A DNA stretch of 42,085 bases from SHZI01 sp964371995. Its GTDB lineage: Bacteria > Pseudomonadota > Gammaproteobacteria > Steroidobacterales > GCA-2729495. The stretch lies in the NCBI GenBank assembly GCA_964371995.1, contig CAYJPG010000011.1:1-42085 (forward strand), given 5' to 3'. The translations under genes were made by a program, and so were the position numbers. Positions 16,865 to 24,723 of this stretch are shown here, piece after piece (positions within the stretch are counted from its first letter, which is position 1; each line of letters opens with the position of its first letter). Below the pieces are notes generated by a model that worked only from the letters and a program-made list of their open reading frames with translations, was not told the origin of the DNA and made no database searches.

Positions 16865-17143
16865 ATGGCGCTCAGGATTACGGATGATTGTCTGAATTGT
16901 TTTGCCTGTATTTCAGACTGTCCGAACGGGGCAATCAGTGAAGGGGCCGTGATTCACATCATTGATTCGAGCCTCTGCACCGAGTGTGTGGGTTCACATG
17001 AAAGCCCGCGATGTATCAAGGTTTGCCCGGCAGACACCGCTATCGAGTGGGATCCGGAGCGGGTCGAGTCCCGTGAAACACTGCTTGCCCGCTGGGAGAA
17101 GCTGCACCCGGGTGAGACTCCCGTATTGTTCGACAACGAGTGA
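16865..17143 (+). CDS. YfhL-type 2[4Fe-4S] ferredoxin
   Basis: A 92-residue cytoplasmic electron carrier. Two cluster motifs are clear: CLNCFACISDCPNGAI (residues 11-26) and CTECVGSHESPRCIKVCP (about 39-56). The longer spacing in the second motif, CxxCVG-x-x-E-x-P-x-C, and a C-terminal extension are hallmarks of the Allochromatium/YfhL ferredoxins, which have very low redox potentials. A strong GGAGG site precedes the ATG. It lies between a flavoprotein gene and opp genes in an operon under operator D. It is the best candidate acceptor for KorAB and donor to the flavoprotein. Confidence 0.92.
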   Translation: MALRITDDCLNCFACISDCPNGAISEGAVIHIIDSSLCTECVGSHESPRCIKVCPADTAIEWDPERVESRETLLARWEKLHPGETPVLFDNE

Positions 17144-17176
17144 TGAACACCAAAGGCCGATAGCGGAGAGCTTGCG

Positions 17177-18154
17177 ATGGGATTATACGTCCTGCGACGG
17201 CTGGCTCTGGCGGTACCAATTCTGTTCGCTGTCATCGTCCTTTCTTTCTGGTTGATGCATGTAGCACCGGGCGGACCGTTCGACGCCGAGCTCATCGACC
17301 TTGATCCCAAGGTAGTCGAGAGCATACGTGCGGCATACAACCTTGATGCGCCGGTCTGGAAGCAGTTTCTTGATTACCTTGGCGGTCTGCTGCACGGGGA
17401 TCTCGGCCCATCCCTCATCTATTCAGATCTTCGTGTCAGCCAGGTTATTGCCACGGGATTGCCCGTAAGTGTGACGGTCGGTCTCAGCGCGATAGTCATC
17501 GGCTTTGCCGTTGGCATCGGGTGCGGGATAGCAGCCGCCCTGCGCCAGAATTCATTCGTGGACTACACAGTCATGGCCGTCGCGATGACGGGTGTGGCCA
17601 TTCCCACCTTCGTCACAGCACCGCTGCTCATCCTGTTGTTTGGCCTTTACCTCGGCTGGTTGCCGATTTCAGGCTGGGGTGGCGGCGATCCGCGGCACCT
17701 GCTTCTGCCTGTAATTGCGCTGGCGCTGCCGAAAATTGCCACGCTTGCCCGGATTACGCGCGGCGCAATGCTTGAAGCACTGAATACCGACTATGTGCGC
17801 ACCGCGCGCGCCAAGGGCCTTCGGGAATGGAAGGTAGTCAGCAGGCACGTTCTCCGGCCCATGCTGATTCCCGTCGTCAGCTATCTGGGTCCGACCATCG
17901 CAACGGTCATGACCGGCTCCGTCGTGATTGAAACAATATTTGGACTGCCGGGTATCGGGCGGGCATTTGTCGAGGGTGCCAGTAATCGTGACTATCCCGT
18001 TGTCATGGGTATCGTGATCGTATATGCCGTGTTCATCCAGATTCTGAATCTCCTGGTCGATGTGATTTACGGATATCTCGATCCACGGATTCGCCAAAGC
18101 TATGCGCGGCCCGAGATGACTACTGCGGGAGCGGGATTTGGCCGCAAAAAGTAG
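17177..18154 (+). CDS. oppB: Oligopeptide-type ABC transporter permease (OppB-like)
   Basis: A 325-residue inner-membrane permease of the peptide/opine/nickel uptake family with about six helices. Similarity to E. coli OppB is evident along its length: APGGPF after the first helix, HGDLGPSLIYSDL, DYTVMAVAMTGVAIPTF, the ATPase-coupling loop TARAKGL, and ETIFGLPGIGRAFVEGASNRDYPVV. A GGAGAG ribosome site precedes the ATG. It is the third gene in the operon and pairs with OppC. The opp/dpp family imports peptides but also heme, nickel or murein fragments, so substrate cannot be assumed. Confidence 0.92.
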   Translation: MGLYVLRRLALAVPILFAVIVLSFWLMHVAPGGPFDAELIDLDPKVVESIRAAYNLDAPVWKQFLDYLGGLLHGDLGPSLIYSDLRVSQVIATGLPVSVTVGLSAIVIGFAVGIGCGIAAALRQNSFVDYTVMAVAMTGVAIPTFVTAPLLILLFGLYLGWLPISGWGGGDPRHLLLPVIALALPKIATLARITRGAMLEALNTDYVRTARAKGLREWKVVSRHVLRPMLIPVVSYLGPTIATVMTGSVVIETIFGLPGIGRAFVEGASNRDYPVVMGIVIVYAVFIQILNLLVDVIYGYLDPRIRQSYARPEMTTAGAGFGRKK

Positions 18155-19016
18155 TCCAGACAACAGGCTGGGGACGTCGATCTGGCGGGATGCGCTCTAT
18201 CGGTTCTCCGTCAATCGTGCGGCAATGGTCAGTTTCTGGATCATCATTGCGCTTGCCGTCATGGCGATCGTGATTCCGATCTGGGGCCCGCACCCGGTCG
18301 ATGCGGTGTACTGGGACAGCATCCTGATCGCGCCCACGCTCGAAAACCACCATTGGTTCGGGACCGATGCAAACGGCAGGGACATGTTCGTTCGCACCCT
18401 GTACGGGGCCAGAATTTCGCTGACCATAGGCGTGCTGACGACACTGGTCGCGCTGATCATCGGGGTTACATACGGTGCCATCGCCGGTTACTTTGGCGGG
18501 CGGGTAGATGCGGTCATGATGCGCATGATCGATGTCCTCTACGCAGTTCCCACGCTTTTCCTCGTCATCATTCTGGTCAGTGCCTTTGGAAACAATTTTC
18601 TTCTGATCTTCCTCAGCATCGGTGCGGTCGAGTGGATGACCCTTGCACGGATTGTTCGCGGACAGACCCTGGCAATCAAGGAGAAGGAATACATGGAAGC
18701 CGCACACGCGCTGGGGCTTCCTGCATCCAGGATACTGCTGCAATACATCCTGCCGAATGTGGTTGGCCCGGTGGTTGTATATGTAACGCTGCTCATTCCG
18801 GTCAACATCATCGTCGAGAGTTATCTGAGCTTTCTCGGTCTGGGTGTGCAGGAACCATTTACGAGCTGGGGCCGTCTGATTTCACAAGGCGCTGGTGAGA
18901 TGGAGGCAGCACCATGGTTGCTGCTGATACCGGCAGGGTTTCTCACGCTGACGATGTTTTGCTTCAATTTCATGGGGGATGGATTAAGGGATGCCCTTGA
19001 TCCAAAAAACCGATAA
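18138..19016 (+). CDS. oppC: Oligopeptide-type ABC transporter permease (OppC-like)
   Basis: A 292-residue partner permease. It has an N-terminal helix, then the family segment WFGTDANGRDMFVRTLYGARISL, a helix bundle, the coupling loop MEAAHALGLPASRI and the C-terminal LDPKNR. The start appears to be TTG at 18138, preceded by GGGAGCGGGA and overlapping oppB by 17 bases, which implies translational coupling. The next ATG in frame would lose the N-terminal segment. It forms the membrane channel with OppB. Confidence 0.9.
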   Translation: MAAKSSPDNRLGTSIWRDALYRFSVNRAAMVSFWIIIALAVMAIVIPIWGPHPVDAVYWDSILIAPTLENHHWFGTDANGRDMFVRTLYGARISLTIGVLTTLVALIIGVTYGAIAGYFGGRVDAVMMRMIDVLYAVPTLFLVIILVSAFGNNFLLIFLSIGAVEWMTLARIVRGQTLAIKEKEYMEAAHALGLPASRILLQYILPNVVGPVVVYVTLLIPVNIIVESYLSFLGLGVQEPFTSWGRLISQGAGEMEAAPWLLLIPAGFLTLTMFCFNFMGDGLRDALDPKNR

Positions 19017-19984
19017 TGCGGCCACTATTGCGTTGTGAGGACCTGAATGTCCGCTTCAATGTGCGGGGCGGCGTGATCGATGCTGTCAGCAATGTCCATC
19101 TGACTGTCAGCCGGGGCGAGTGCCTGGGTGTTCTGGGCGAGTCCGGGTCGGGCAAATCCCAATGTTTTCTGGCCATCATGGGTCTGTTGTCCCGCAATGG
19201 TTCAGCCACCGGCAGCGTATGGTTTGACGGGCGGGAGATCCTGAATGCTCCCCGCAAGGAGCTGGACAGGATCAGGGGCCGGTCGATTGCCATGGTATTC
19301 CAGGACGCAATGTCCGGGCTCACCCCGTTCATGCGTATAGGCGACCAGCTCACCGAAGTGCTTGTCGAGCACATGGGTGTCAGCGAACATGACGCCCGCA
19401 AGCGGTCGGTGGAGGTCCTGGAGATCCTCCAGTTTCCCCAGCCACGAAGGCGCCTGAGGATGTACCCGTATGAACTGTCCGGTGGAATGCGACAGCGGGT
19501 CATGATTGCATTGGCGCTGCTGTGCAAGCCCGATCTGATCATCGCCGACGAGCCGACCACCGCACTTGATGCCACGATTCAGGCACAGGTGCTCGATTTT
19601 CTCGGTGGGCTCAAGCGACGTACCGATACTTCGATCGTGATTATCACCCACGATTTTGGCGTGGCGATTGAGCTGTGTGACCGGGTCATGGTGATGTATG
19701 CGGGGCGGGTGGTTGAATGCGGTTCAATTGCAGACATCGTGTCACGCCCGCAACATCCATATACCCAGGCATTGTTTCAGGCGACTCTTGGAATGGACGC
19801 GGACCCCGAGCGCGATATTCCCACGATACCTGGACAGGCTCCTGACTTGCAGAGATTGCCCGCAGGGTGCGCTTTTGCGCTTCGCTGCAGTCAGGCGATA
19901 CCTCGTTGTCATCAGCTGAGACCGGAGCTGAAGAAGAAATTTGATGACCATATGGCTGCATGTTTCGTCGAGCAGAGGCAGTGA
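19016..19984 (+). CDS. oppD: Oligopeptide-type ABC transporter ATP-binding protein (OppD-like)
   Basis: A 322-residue ATPase with Walker A GESGSGKS, signature LSGGMRQRV, Walker B LIIADEPTTALD and H-loop ITHD. The C-terminal oligopeptide-transporter extension has the usual Cys cluster (CAFALRC..AIPRC), seen in OppD/DppD proteins. The ATG overlaps the oppC stop (TAATG). It powers uptake together with OppF. Confidence 0.93.
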   Translation: MRPLLRCEDLNVRFNVRGGVIDAVSNVHLTVSRGECLGVLGESGSGKSQCFLAIMGLLSRNGSATGSVWFDGREILNAPRKELDRIRGRSIAMVFQDAMSGLTPFMRIGDQLTEVLVEHMGVSEHDARKRSVEVLEILQFPQPRRRLRMYPYELSGGMRQRVMIALALLCKPDLIIADEPTTALDATIQAQVLDFLGGLKRRTDTSIVIITHDFGVAIELCDRVMVMYAGRVVECGSIADIVSRPQHPYTQALFQATLGMDADPERDIPTIPGQAPDLQRLPAGCAFALRCSQAIPRCHQLRPELKKKFDDHMAACFVEQRQ

Positions 19985-19986
19985 AT

Positions 19987-20988
19987 ATGCCCTTGCTTGA
20001 GGTGGAGAATCTCCGCGTGCACCTGCCGGTCCGGCAGTCACACCTGTTCCGGTCGAGTACTGTGTATCTGCGTGCGGTAGACGGAATCAGTTTCCGGCTC
20101 GACGCAGGCGAGACCCTGGGCATCGTGGGCGAATCCGGATGCGGGAAATCCACGCTGTGTCGGGCGATTATGCAGCTGGTCGGAATAAGCTCCGGCAAGG
20201 TTCTCTGGTCAGGTGAGAATCTCCCCGACCTCGCCCAACAGGAGATGGACAAGAAGCGAAGTGAGCTTCAAATGGTTTTTCAGGATCCGACGGCCAGCCT
20301 GAATCCACGTATGACGATTGGCAGCGCAATCGGTGAGCCGTTAAGGGTGTTCCGCCCTGATCTGGACCAGGGGAGCCGTCGCCACGCTGTCCAGGAGATG
20401 ATGCAGGCGGTTGGGCTGCCTCCTGAACTTGCGAACCGTTATCCCCACCAGTTCAGCGGTGGTCAGTGCCAAAGAGTCGCTATTGCGCGGGCAATGATCC
20501 TGAAACCAAAGCTCGTGGTATGCGATGAACCGGTCAGTGCCCTTGATGTTTCCACGCAAGCACAGATCGTGAACCTGTTGAAGCACCTGCAAAAGAACAG
20601 CGGTGCAGCATTCATATTTGTCAGTCACGATCTTCCGGCGGTGCGCTATATGTGCACGAGAATCATGGTCATGTACCTTGGGAAGGTAGTCGAAATCGCG
20701 ACGCGAGATGAACTTTTCGAAAACCCGAGACATCCGTATACGAGGGCGTTACTCGGTGCAGTTAGCCACTCCCGGCAGGCAGCCAGGATCGTCTTGTCAG
20801 GAGAAGTGCCATCACCCATGGACCCGCCAAGCGGATGCGCTTTCCACACAAGGTGTCCACGAGCCTCGCAATGGTGCCGCAAGGAAGCTCCGCTGCTGGA
20901 TGACATAAGCGTCAGCCACCAGGTGGCCTGTCACTACTGGAATGATCTGGCAGAAAAAGAGTCCGTTCCCGAGGCCCGGTTGGTTTAG
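19987..20988 (+). CDS. oppF: Oligopeptide-type ABC transporter ATP-binding protein (OppF-like)
   Basis: A 333-residue ATPase with Walker A GESGCGKST, signature FSGGQCQRV, Walker B LVVCDEPVSALD and H-loop VSHD. The C-terminal extension contains CAFHTRCPRASQWC. ATG 19987, with a GAGG site, is chosen over 19960, which lies inside oppD. It is the last gene of the operon. Only four bases separate its stop from that of the convergent binding-protein gene. That gene, although on the other strand, is probably the transporter's solute-binding component. Confidence 0.93.
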   Translation: MPLLEVENLRVHLPVRQSHLFRSSTVYLRAVDGISFRLDAGETLGIVGESGCGKSTLCRAIMQLVGISSGKVLWSGENLPDLAQQEMDKKRSELQMVFQDPTASLNPRMTIGSAIGEPLRVFRPDLDQGSRRHAVQEMMQAVGLPPELANRYPHQFSGGQCQRVAIARAMILKPKLVVCDEPVSALDVSTQAQIVNLLKHLQKNSGAAFIFVSHDLPAVRYMCTRIMVMYLGKVVEIATRDELFENPRHPYTRALLGAVSHSRQAARIVLSGEVPSPMDPPSGCAFHTRCPRASQWCRKEAPLLDDISVSHQVACHYWNDLAEKESVPEARLV

Positions 20989-20992
20989 TTGT

Positions 20993-22627
20993 TCAGTCCT
21001 TGAGGGACAGGTAGCGGGCCATGTGTGTGTCCATCTGGTCGTCCCAGCCCCGGACACGTTTACTGACCAGATAAGTCCGTGAAGGAACGAAAAGCGGAAT
21101 AACCGGATATGCGGACAGTGCCAGCTGTTCTGCCTTCTTCAGGAACGCGGCCCTTTCGACCGGATCATGCATGCGATTTGCAGTCCGGAGCATCTCGTCA
21201 AATTCAGGATTCGAGTACTTCGAGTAATTACGGGCATTATTGGCCTCCAGCAGATACAGGAATGCTGTGGCGTCTGAATAGGGTGCATAGAATGTAAACC
21301 AGCTGACGTCGAAATCGCCATTCCTCATGCTGGTGTCCTTGTTTTCAAATCCGGTTGTGGTCAGCTGTACATCCGCGCCAATTGACCGCCACATCGACTG
21401 CAAGGCGACGGCGACGCGACGACCATCCTCCAGGTTCTGATAGTCAAGCGTGAAGCGAAGCGGTTTGCTGCTGCCGAATCCTGCCGCAGCCAGCAGCTTT
21501 TTGGCCTCGTCGAGCCGTTGCGAATAGGGTTGGCTACCGAACGGCGCCGGATTCCGGCCATAACGGGGCATGGCGGGAGGCACCAGATTGTAGGCGGCCT
21601 CACTGCCGTCTTTGAGAATCCTGGCCGCGATGATTTCCCGGTCTATGGCAATCGACAGGGCCTTGCGAACGCGAACGTCCGTGAACGGCGCCCGCTTCGT
21701 GTTGATGATCAGATAGCGAATTCCAAGTGCTGATGTGCTGTGAAGTTCATCCGGCATGTTCTTTCGCAGCCACGCCAGACGATTGGGCGGGATGTTGAGG
21801 ACGACATCGAGTTCGCCGGCACGAAAGCGTTTTTCGCCGGTGTTCCGGTCGGGAATGGGGTAGTAGAACACCTCATCGATGCTGACCTGGCTTGCGTCCC
21901 GGAAATTGGGATTCTTCGCAAGCTTGTAATAGGTGTTGGGTACCCATTTATCGAGGATATACGCACCATTGCCGACTATATTTCCGGGTTTCGTCCAGCT
22001 TGATCCGTATTTCTCCACGACATGACGCGGTACAGGTGCGGTCGGAAAGCCGGCGAGAATATCCGTGAAATAGGGCGCGGGGTCTTCCAGGCTTACCTCC
22101 AGCGTCAAGGCGTCTCGCGCCTTTACGCCCAGTGATTCCGGTGCCTTCTGGCCCCGGGTGATGGCAACTGCATTCTTGACCGGAAACAAGGTGCCAGCAC
22201 CGCGTAGCGCATTCTTGGGATCCACGACCCGTCGCCACGAGTAGACAAAATCCTCAGCCGTAATGGGCACCCCATCAGACCAGCGCAGTCCCTGCCGAAG
22301 CTTGAACGTATAGGTCAATCCGTCATCGGATCTGCTCCATGATTCCGACACACCGGGGACCAGTTTCCCGTTTCGGTCCTCTGTGACAAGGCCTTCGAAC
22401 AGTTCGTACATCAGTGCGCCGCCGGAATTCCCGATAACTGCCTGCGGATCCAGCGACCGCAGCTCATTGGCAGTTCCACGGCGCAAGGTGGACTTGTTGT
22501 CGGCGGCAGACGCCGGGTTCGCGAGCCAGGCACCAAGCGCCAGGCCAAGTAAAACCAGCCGGGGCGCGGACAAGGTTGCGCGGAAAATGCCGGCTCCGAT
22601 GCGGTTGGCTGGGATTCTGGTTTTCAT
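20993..22627 (-). CDS. oppA: Peptide-type ABC transporter substrate-binding protein (OppA/MppA-like, family 5)
   Basis: A 544-residue periplasmic protein with a signal peptide (hydrophobic stretch at about residues 20-42, ending A-S-A). The mature part carries family-5 features: LDPQAVIGNSGGALMYELFEGLV, LTYTFKLRQGLRWSDGVPITAEDFVYSW, and VRKALSIAIDRE. ATG 22627 is chosen because AAGGAA precedes it and the signal peptide then starts correctly; the frame is open further upstream. It faces oppF head-on and follows an SDR-like gene by about 97 bases, so it is probably transcribed from the divergent promoter containing operator E. It is close to OppA/MppA proteins, some of which bind peptides or heme. 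Confidence 0.9.
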   Translation of the reverse strand: MKTRIPANRIGAGIFRATLSAPRLVLLGLALGAWLANPASAADNKSTLRRGTANELRSLDPQAVIGNSGGALMYELFEGLVTEDRNGKLVPGVSESWSRSDDGLTYTFKLRQGLRWSDGVPITAEDFVYSWRRVVDPKNALRGAGTLFPVKNAVAITRGQKAPESLGVKARDALTLEVSLEDPAPYFTDILAGFPTAPVPRHVVEKYGSSWTKPGNIVGNGAYILDKWVPNTYYKLAKNPNFRDASQVSIDEVFYYPIPDRNTGEKRFRAGELDVVLNIPPNRLAWLRKNMPDELHSTSALGIRYLIINTKRAPFTDVRVRKALSIAIDREIIAARILKDGSEAAYNLVPPAMPRYGRNPAPFGSQPYSQRLDEAKKLLAAAGFGSSKPLRFTLDYQNLEDGRRVAVALQSMWRSIGADVQLTTTGFENKDTSMRNGDFDVSWFTFYAPYSDATAFLYLLEANNARNYSKYSNPEFDEMLRTANRMHDPVERAAFLKKAEQLALSAYPVIPLFVPSRTYLVSKRVRGWDDQMDTHMARYLSLKD

Positions 22628-22724
22628 TGCTGAGGATTCCTTGTGCTCATCCCGTTTAGTTTGCGTCAGGCTTCCACACACTTTCAGTCGGGAAACTGCA
22701 GCGTTTGGCAAAGATGGACGCTGC

Positions 22725-23603
22725 TCAGCTTTGCTGTGCCACTGCGGCGGCAAGGCCGGTACGAAAGCTGGGGTATTTCAATCGCACTCCGAGTTCATTC
22801 CTGAGGCGGAGACACCGCACCCGTTTGCTCGACAGTTTGCGACGCAGCTCTGCAGTATCGTAGCGGGTTCTGGCTTCGACCTCACTGATTTTGACAGGAC
22901 GAGGCAAATGATTGAGGTCGGCGGCCAGATTCGCGAACTCCGATGCGCGGTGCGGCTGCTCGTCAACCATGTTGTACACCATTCCGGAATCGCCTTTTTC
23001 CCACGCCGCAACGAAACCTGCAACGAGATCATCCACATGTATGCGATTGACCCAGGGATCACCGCCTTCTATCAAGGTGTACCCCCCGTTTGCCAGCAGG
23101 CCCTTCAGGGTCCGGTCGGGACCATAAATGCCGGTAATACGGCAAATGCGGGTTGGTATCCCGTTCATCCCGGCTTCGGCGATGCAAAGTTCCGCAGCGT
23201 AACGATCGGGATCGCCGGTACCGTGCGAAGAAATTGCTGTGGTCTCATCTACCCATGCGCCGCCGCAGTCACCGTAGACGGAGCTGCTGCTGGCGTACAG
23301 GAACGCCTCCAGCAAAGAGTTTTTGGTTGCAGCCAGTACCGCCGCCAACGGATCACCGGTGGCTTGCGGTGGTACGCAATAGGCAACCACTGACGGCCTC
23401 AGCTCGCCCAGCCTGGAGATGACATCTGCATCGCGCAGATCTCCGGTCAAAAATTCGATGCCTGCGGTGCCTGTTTCCTGACTGCGATCTGCGCGGCGGG
23501 AGGTGCCGACGACGCGCAAACCCATTTCCCGCAAGCGGTGGGCCAGGCGGATCCCCGTGTACCCGCAACCAATGACCAGGGCCGTGCGTTGCGCGTCACT
23601 CAC
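22725..23603 (-). CDS. NAD(P)-binding extended SDR-like protein (YeeZ-like)
   Basis: A 292-residue cytoplasmic protein with an N-terminal Rossmann fold (VIGCGYTGIRLA), a YASSSSVYG segment where extended SDRs carry the catalytic Ser, an ITGIYGPDR motif and IHVDDLV. The usual catalytic YxxxK is altered: the Tyr in RYAAEL is followed at the Lys position by Leu. It may therefore bind NAD(P) without ordinary dehydrogenase or epimerase activity, as suspected for YeeZ-like proteins. It is divergent from the chelatase-like lipoprotein gene at 23746, with operator E between them, and probably shares a transcript with the binding-protein gene downstream. Confidence 0.8.
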   Translation of the reverse strand: MSDAQRTALVIGCGYTGIRLAHRLREMGLRVVGTSRRADRSQETGTAGIEFLTGDLRDADVISRLGELRPSVVAYCVPPQATGDPLAAVLAATKNSLLEAFLYASSSSVYGDCGGAWVDETTAISSHGTGDPDRYAAELCIAEAGMNGIPTRICRITGIYGPDRTLKGLLANGGYTLIEGGDPWVNRIHVDDLVAGFVAAWEKGDSGMVYNMVDEQPHRASEFANLAADLNHLPRPVKISEVEARTRYDTAELRRKLSSKRVRCLRLRNELGVRLKYPSFRTGLAAAVAQQS

Positions 23604-23659
23604 CGGCAGTCCGGAGCTTTTTGCAATAAAGCATCAGTGCCTGAAATTTGCGAACCCTT

Positions 23660-23681
23660 ATCATCATGTTAGCATAACAAC
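23660..23681. promoter_or_regulatory. GntR-type operator site E (between divergent SDR-oppA and chelatase-like operons)
   Basis: The core is ATCAT-N6-ATAAC and the right half is ATAACAAC; 12 of 16 half-site positions match. It overlaps a possible promoter on the plus strand, TTGCGA (23648-23653), 16 bases, TAGCAT (23670-23675), with the same geometry as at site B. Its intergenic position could control both divergent units. Confidence 0.6.
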
Positions 23682-23745
23682 ATATCCATCGAAAATACGC
23701 CAGATGTGGTGTAGGATTTCTGCCTGCCAGGAGCGAGCATTACTT

Positions 23746-24723
23746 ATGAAGGTCGCACGTTTATCCCTTTGCTTTTCGATTCTTGCTGCGACCCTGCTCG
23801 TGGGTGCATGCGGTGGCGGTCAGCCAGCGCCAACCGTTGATAACAGCAGCACGCGGATCGGAATTCTGCTTGTCGCCAATGGCTCCAAATCATCGACATG
23901 GGTGCAGATGATCGAGAGCCTTGCGCAGCAGGTCCGGGAAAAACTCCAGGCCGAGCCTGGTGTCAGCGCGGTGCGGCTGGCATTTATCCAGGAATCCAGC
24001 CCCGACATAGCGAGTCAGATGAAGGCATTCGATGCAGATGCTATCGACGAGGTTGTGGTGGTCCCGCTGTTTATCGGACAGGAGTCCACACGAACCAACA
24101 CCTACCTGCAATACCTGACCGGCATGAGGTCTGAAGCAAAGACCATCAAGCAGCTACAGAACGACGGGTTTGATATCTACTACCCAAAGGCAAGAGTCAG
24201 CATGACGCCCACACTTGGCGACGTACTCAAGAAGAACGTCTTGCGCCGGGTGGAGGCCTTGCGTGGCAGCGACAGTGGCGAGGACATGGGCGTGCTGCTG
24301 GTCGGATATGGCGATCAGGTCTACGGGCAGCAGATGGAAGAGATGATGGAGGGTATCGGCCGATACCTGAAGATCAAGACCGAGATCGATACGGTTGCCT
24401 ACGCCTTTTGCGGAAACCTTGCCGACTACTCCGGGGCTCCCGTTGTTGAAGCGATCAACGAGGTTCTTGAGCTGGAGAAGCAGGTTCTGGTGGTGCCCGT
24501 CCTGCTCGGCGTCGACGAGAAGCTGCAGCGGGATGCGATCCAGGCTGCCGTCAACGCCATATCCACCGCTTCCATGGTGCGCTACAAGCAGGACGCGGTA
24601 CTGCCGGACCCCGAAGTCAATGAATGGGTCATCGAGAAAGTGCGGGAGGCCGTACAGCGTATTCAGGATGCCGGCGGCAAGACCGTTCCGTCACCCAATC
24701 GGAGTTGCAAGCCGGACTGCTGA
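23746..24723 (+). CDS. CbiX/CbiK-like chelatase-fold lipoprotein lacking the metal-binding His residues
   Basis: A 325-residue periplasmic lipoprotein. The lipobox is L-V-G-A-C with lipidated C22. The mature part follows the sirohydrochlorin/cobalt chelatase fold: LLVANGSKSS (about 41-50), QMKAFDADAIDEVVVVPLF, and a second half with GYGDQVYGQQ. It aligns along its length with the lipoprotein at 26218-27171. Where that protein has His at 45, 115 and 225, this one has Asn45, Thr115 (in GQESTRTN) and Asn224. It is therefore probably catalytically dead and may bind a tetrapyrrole or partner. ATG 23746 places the signal peptide correctly. It is first in a three-gene operon; its stop overlaps the next start (TGATG). 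Confidence 0.85.
   Translation: MKVARLSLCFSILAATLLVGACGGGQPAPTVDNSSTRIGILLVANGSKSSTWVQMIESLAQQVREKLQAEPGVSAVRLAFIQESSPDIASQMKAFDADAIDEVVVVPLFIGQESTRTNTYLQYLTGMRSEAKTIKQLQNDGFDIYYPKARVSMTPTLGDVLKKNVLRRVEALRGSDSGEDMGVLLVGYGDQVYGQQMEEMMEGIGRYLKIKTEIDTVAYAFCGNLADYSGAPVVEAINEVLELEKQVLVVPVLLGVDEKLQRDAIQAAVNAISTASMVRYKQDAVLPDPEVNEWVIEKVREAVQRIQDAGGKTVPSPNRSCKPDC

Noticed and set aside
22383..23393. Plus-strand open frame across the oppA and SDR genes
   Set aside because: It covers two well-supported minus-strand genes and has no coherent protein features.
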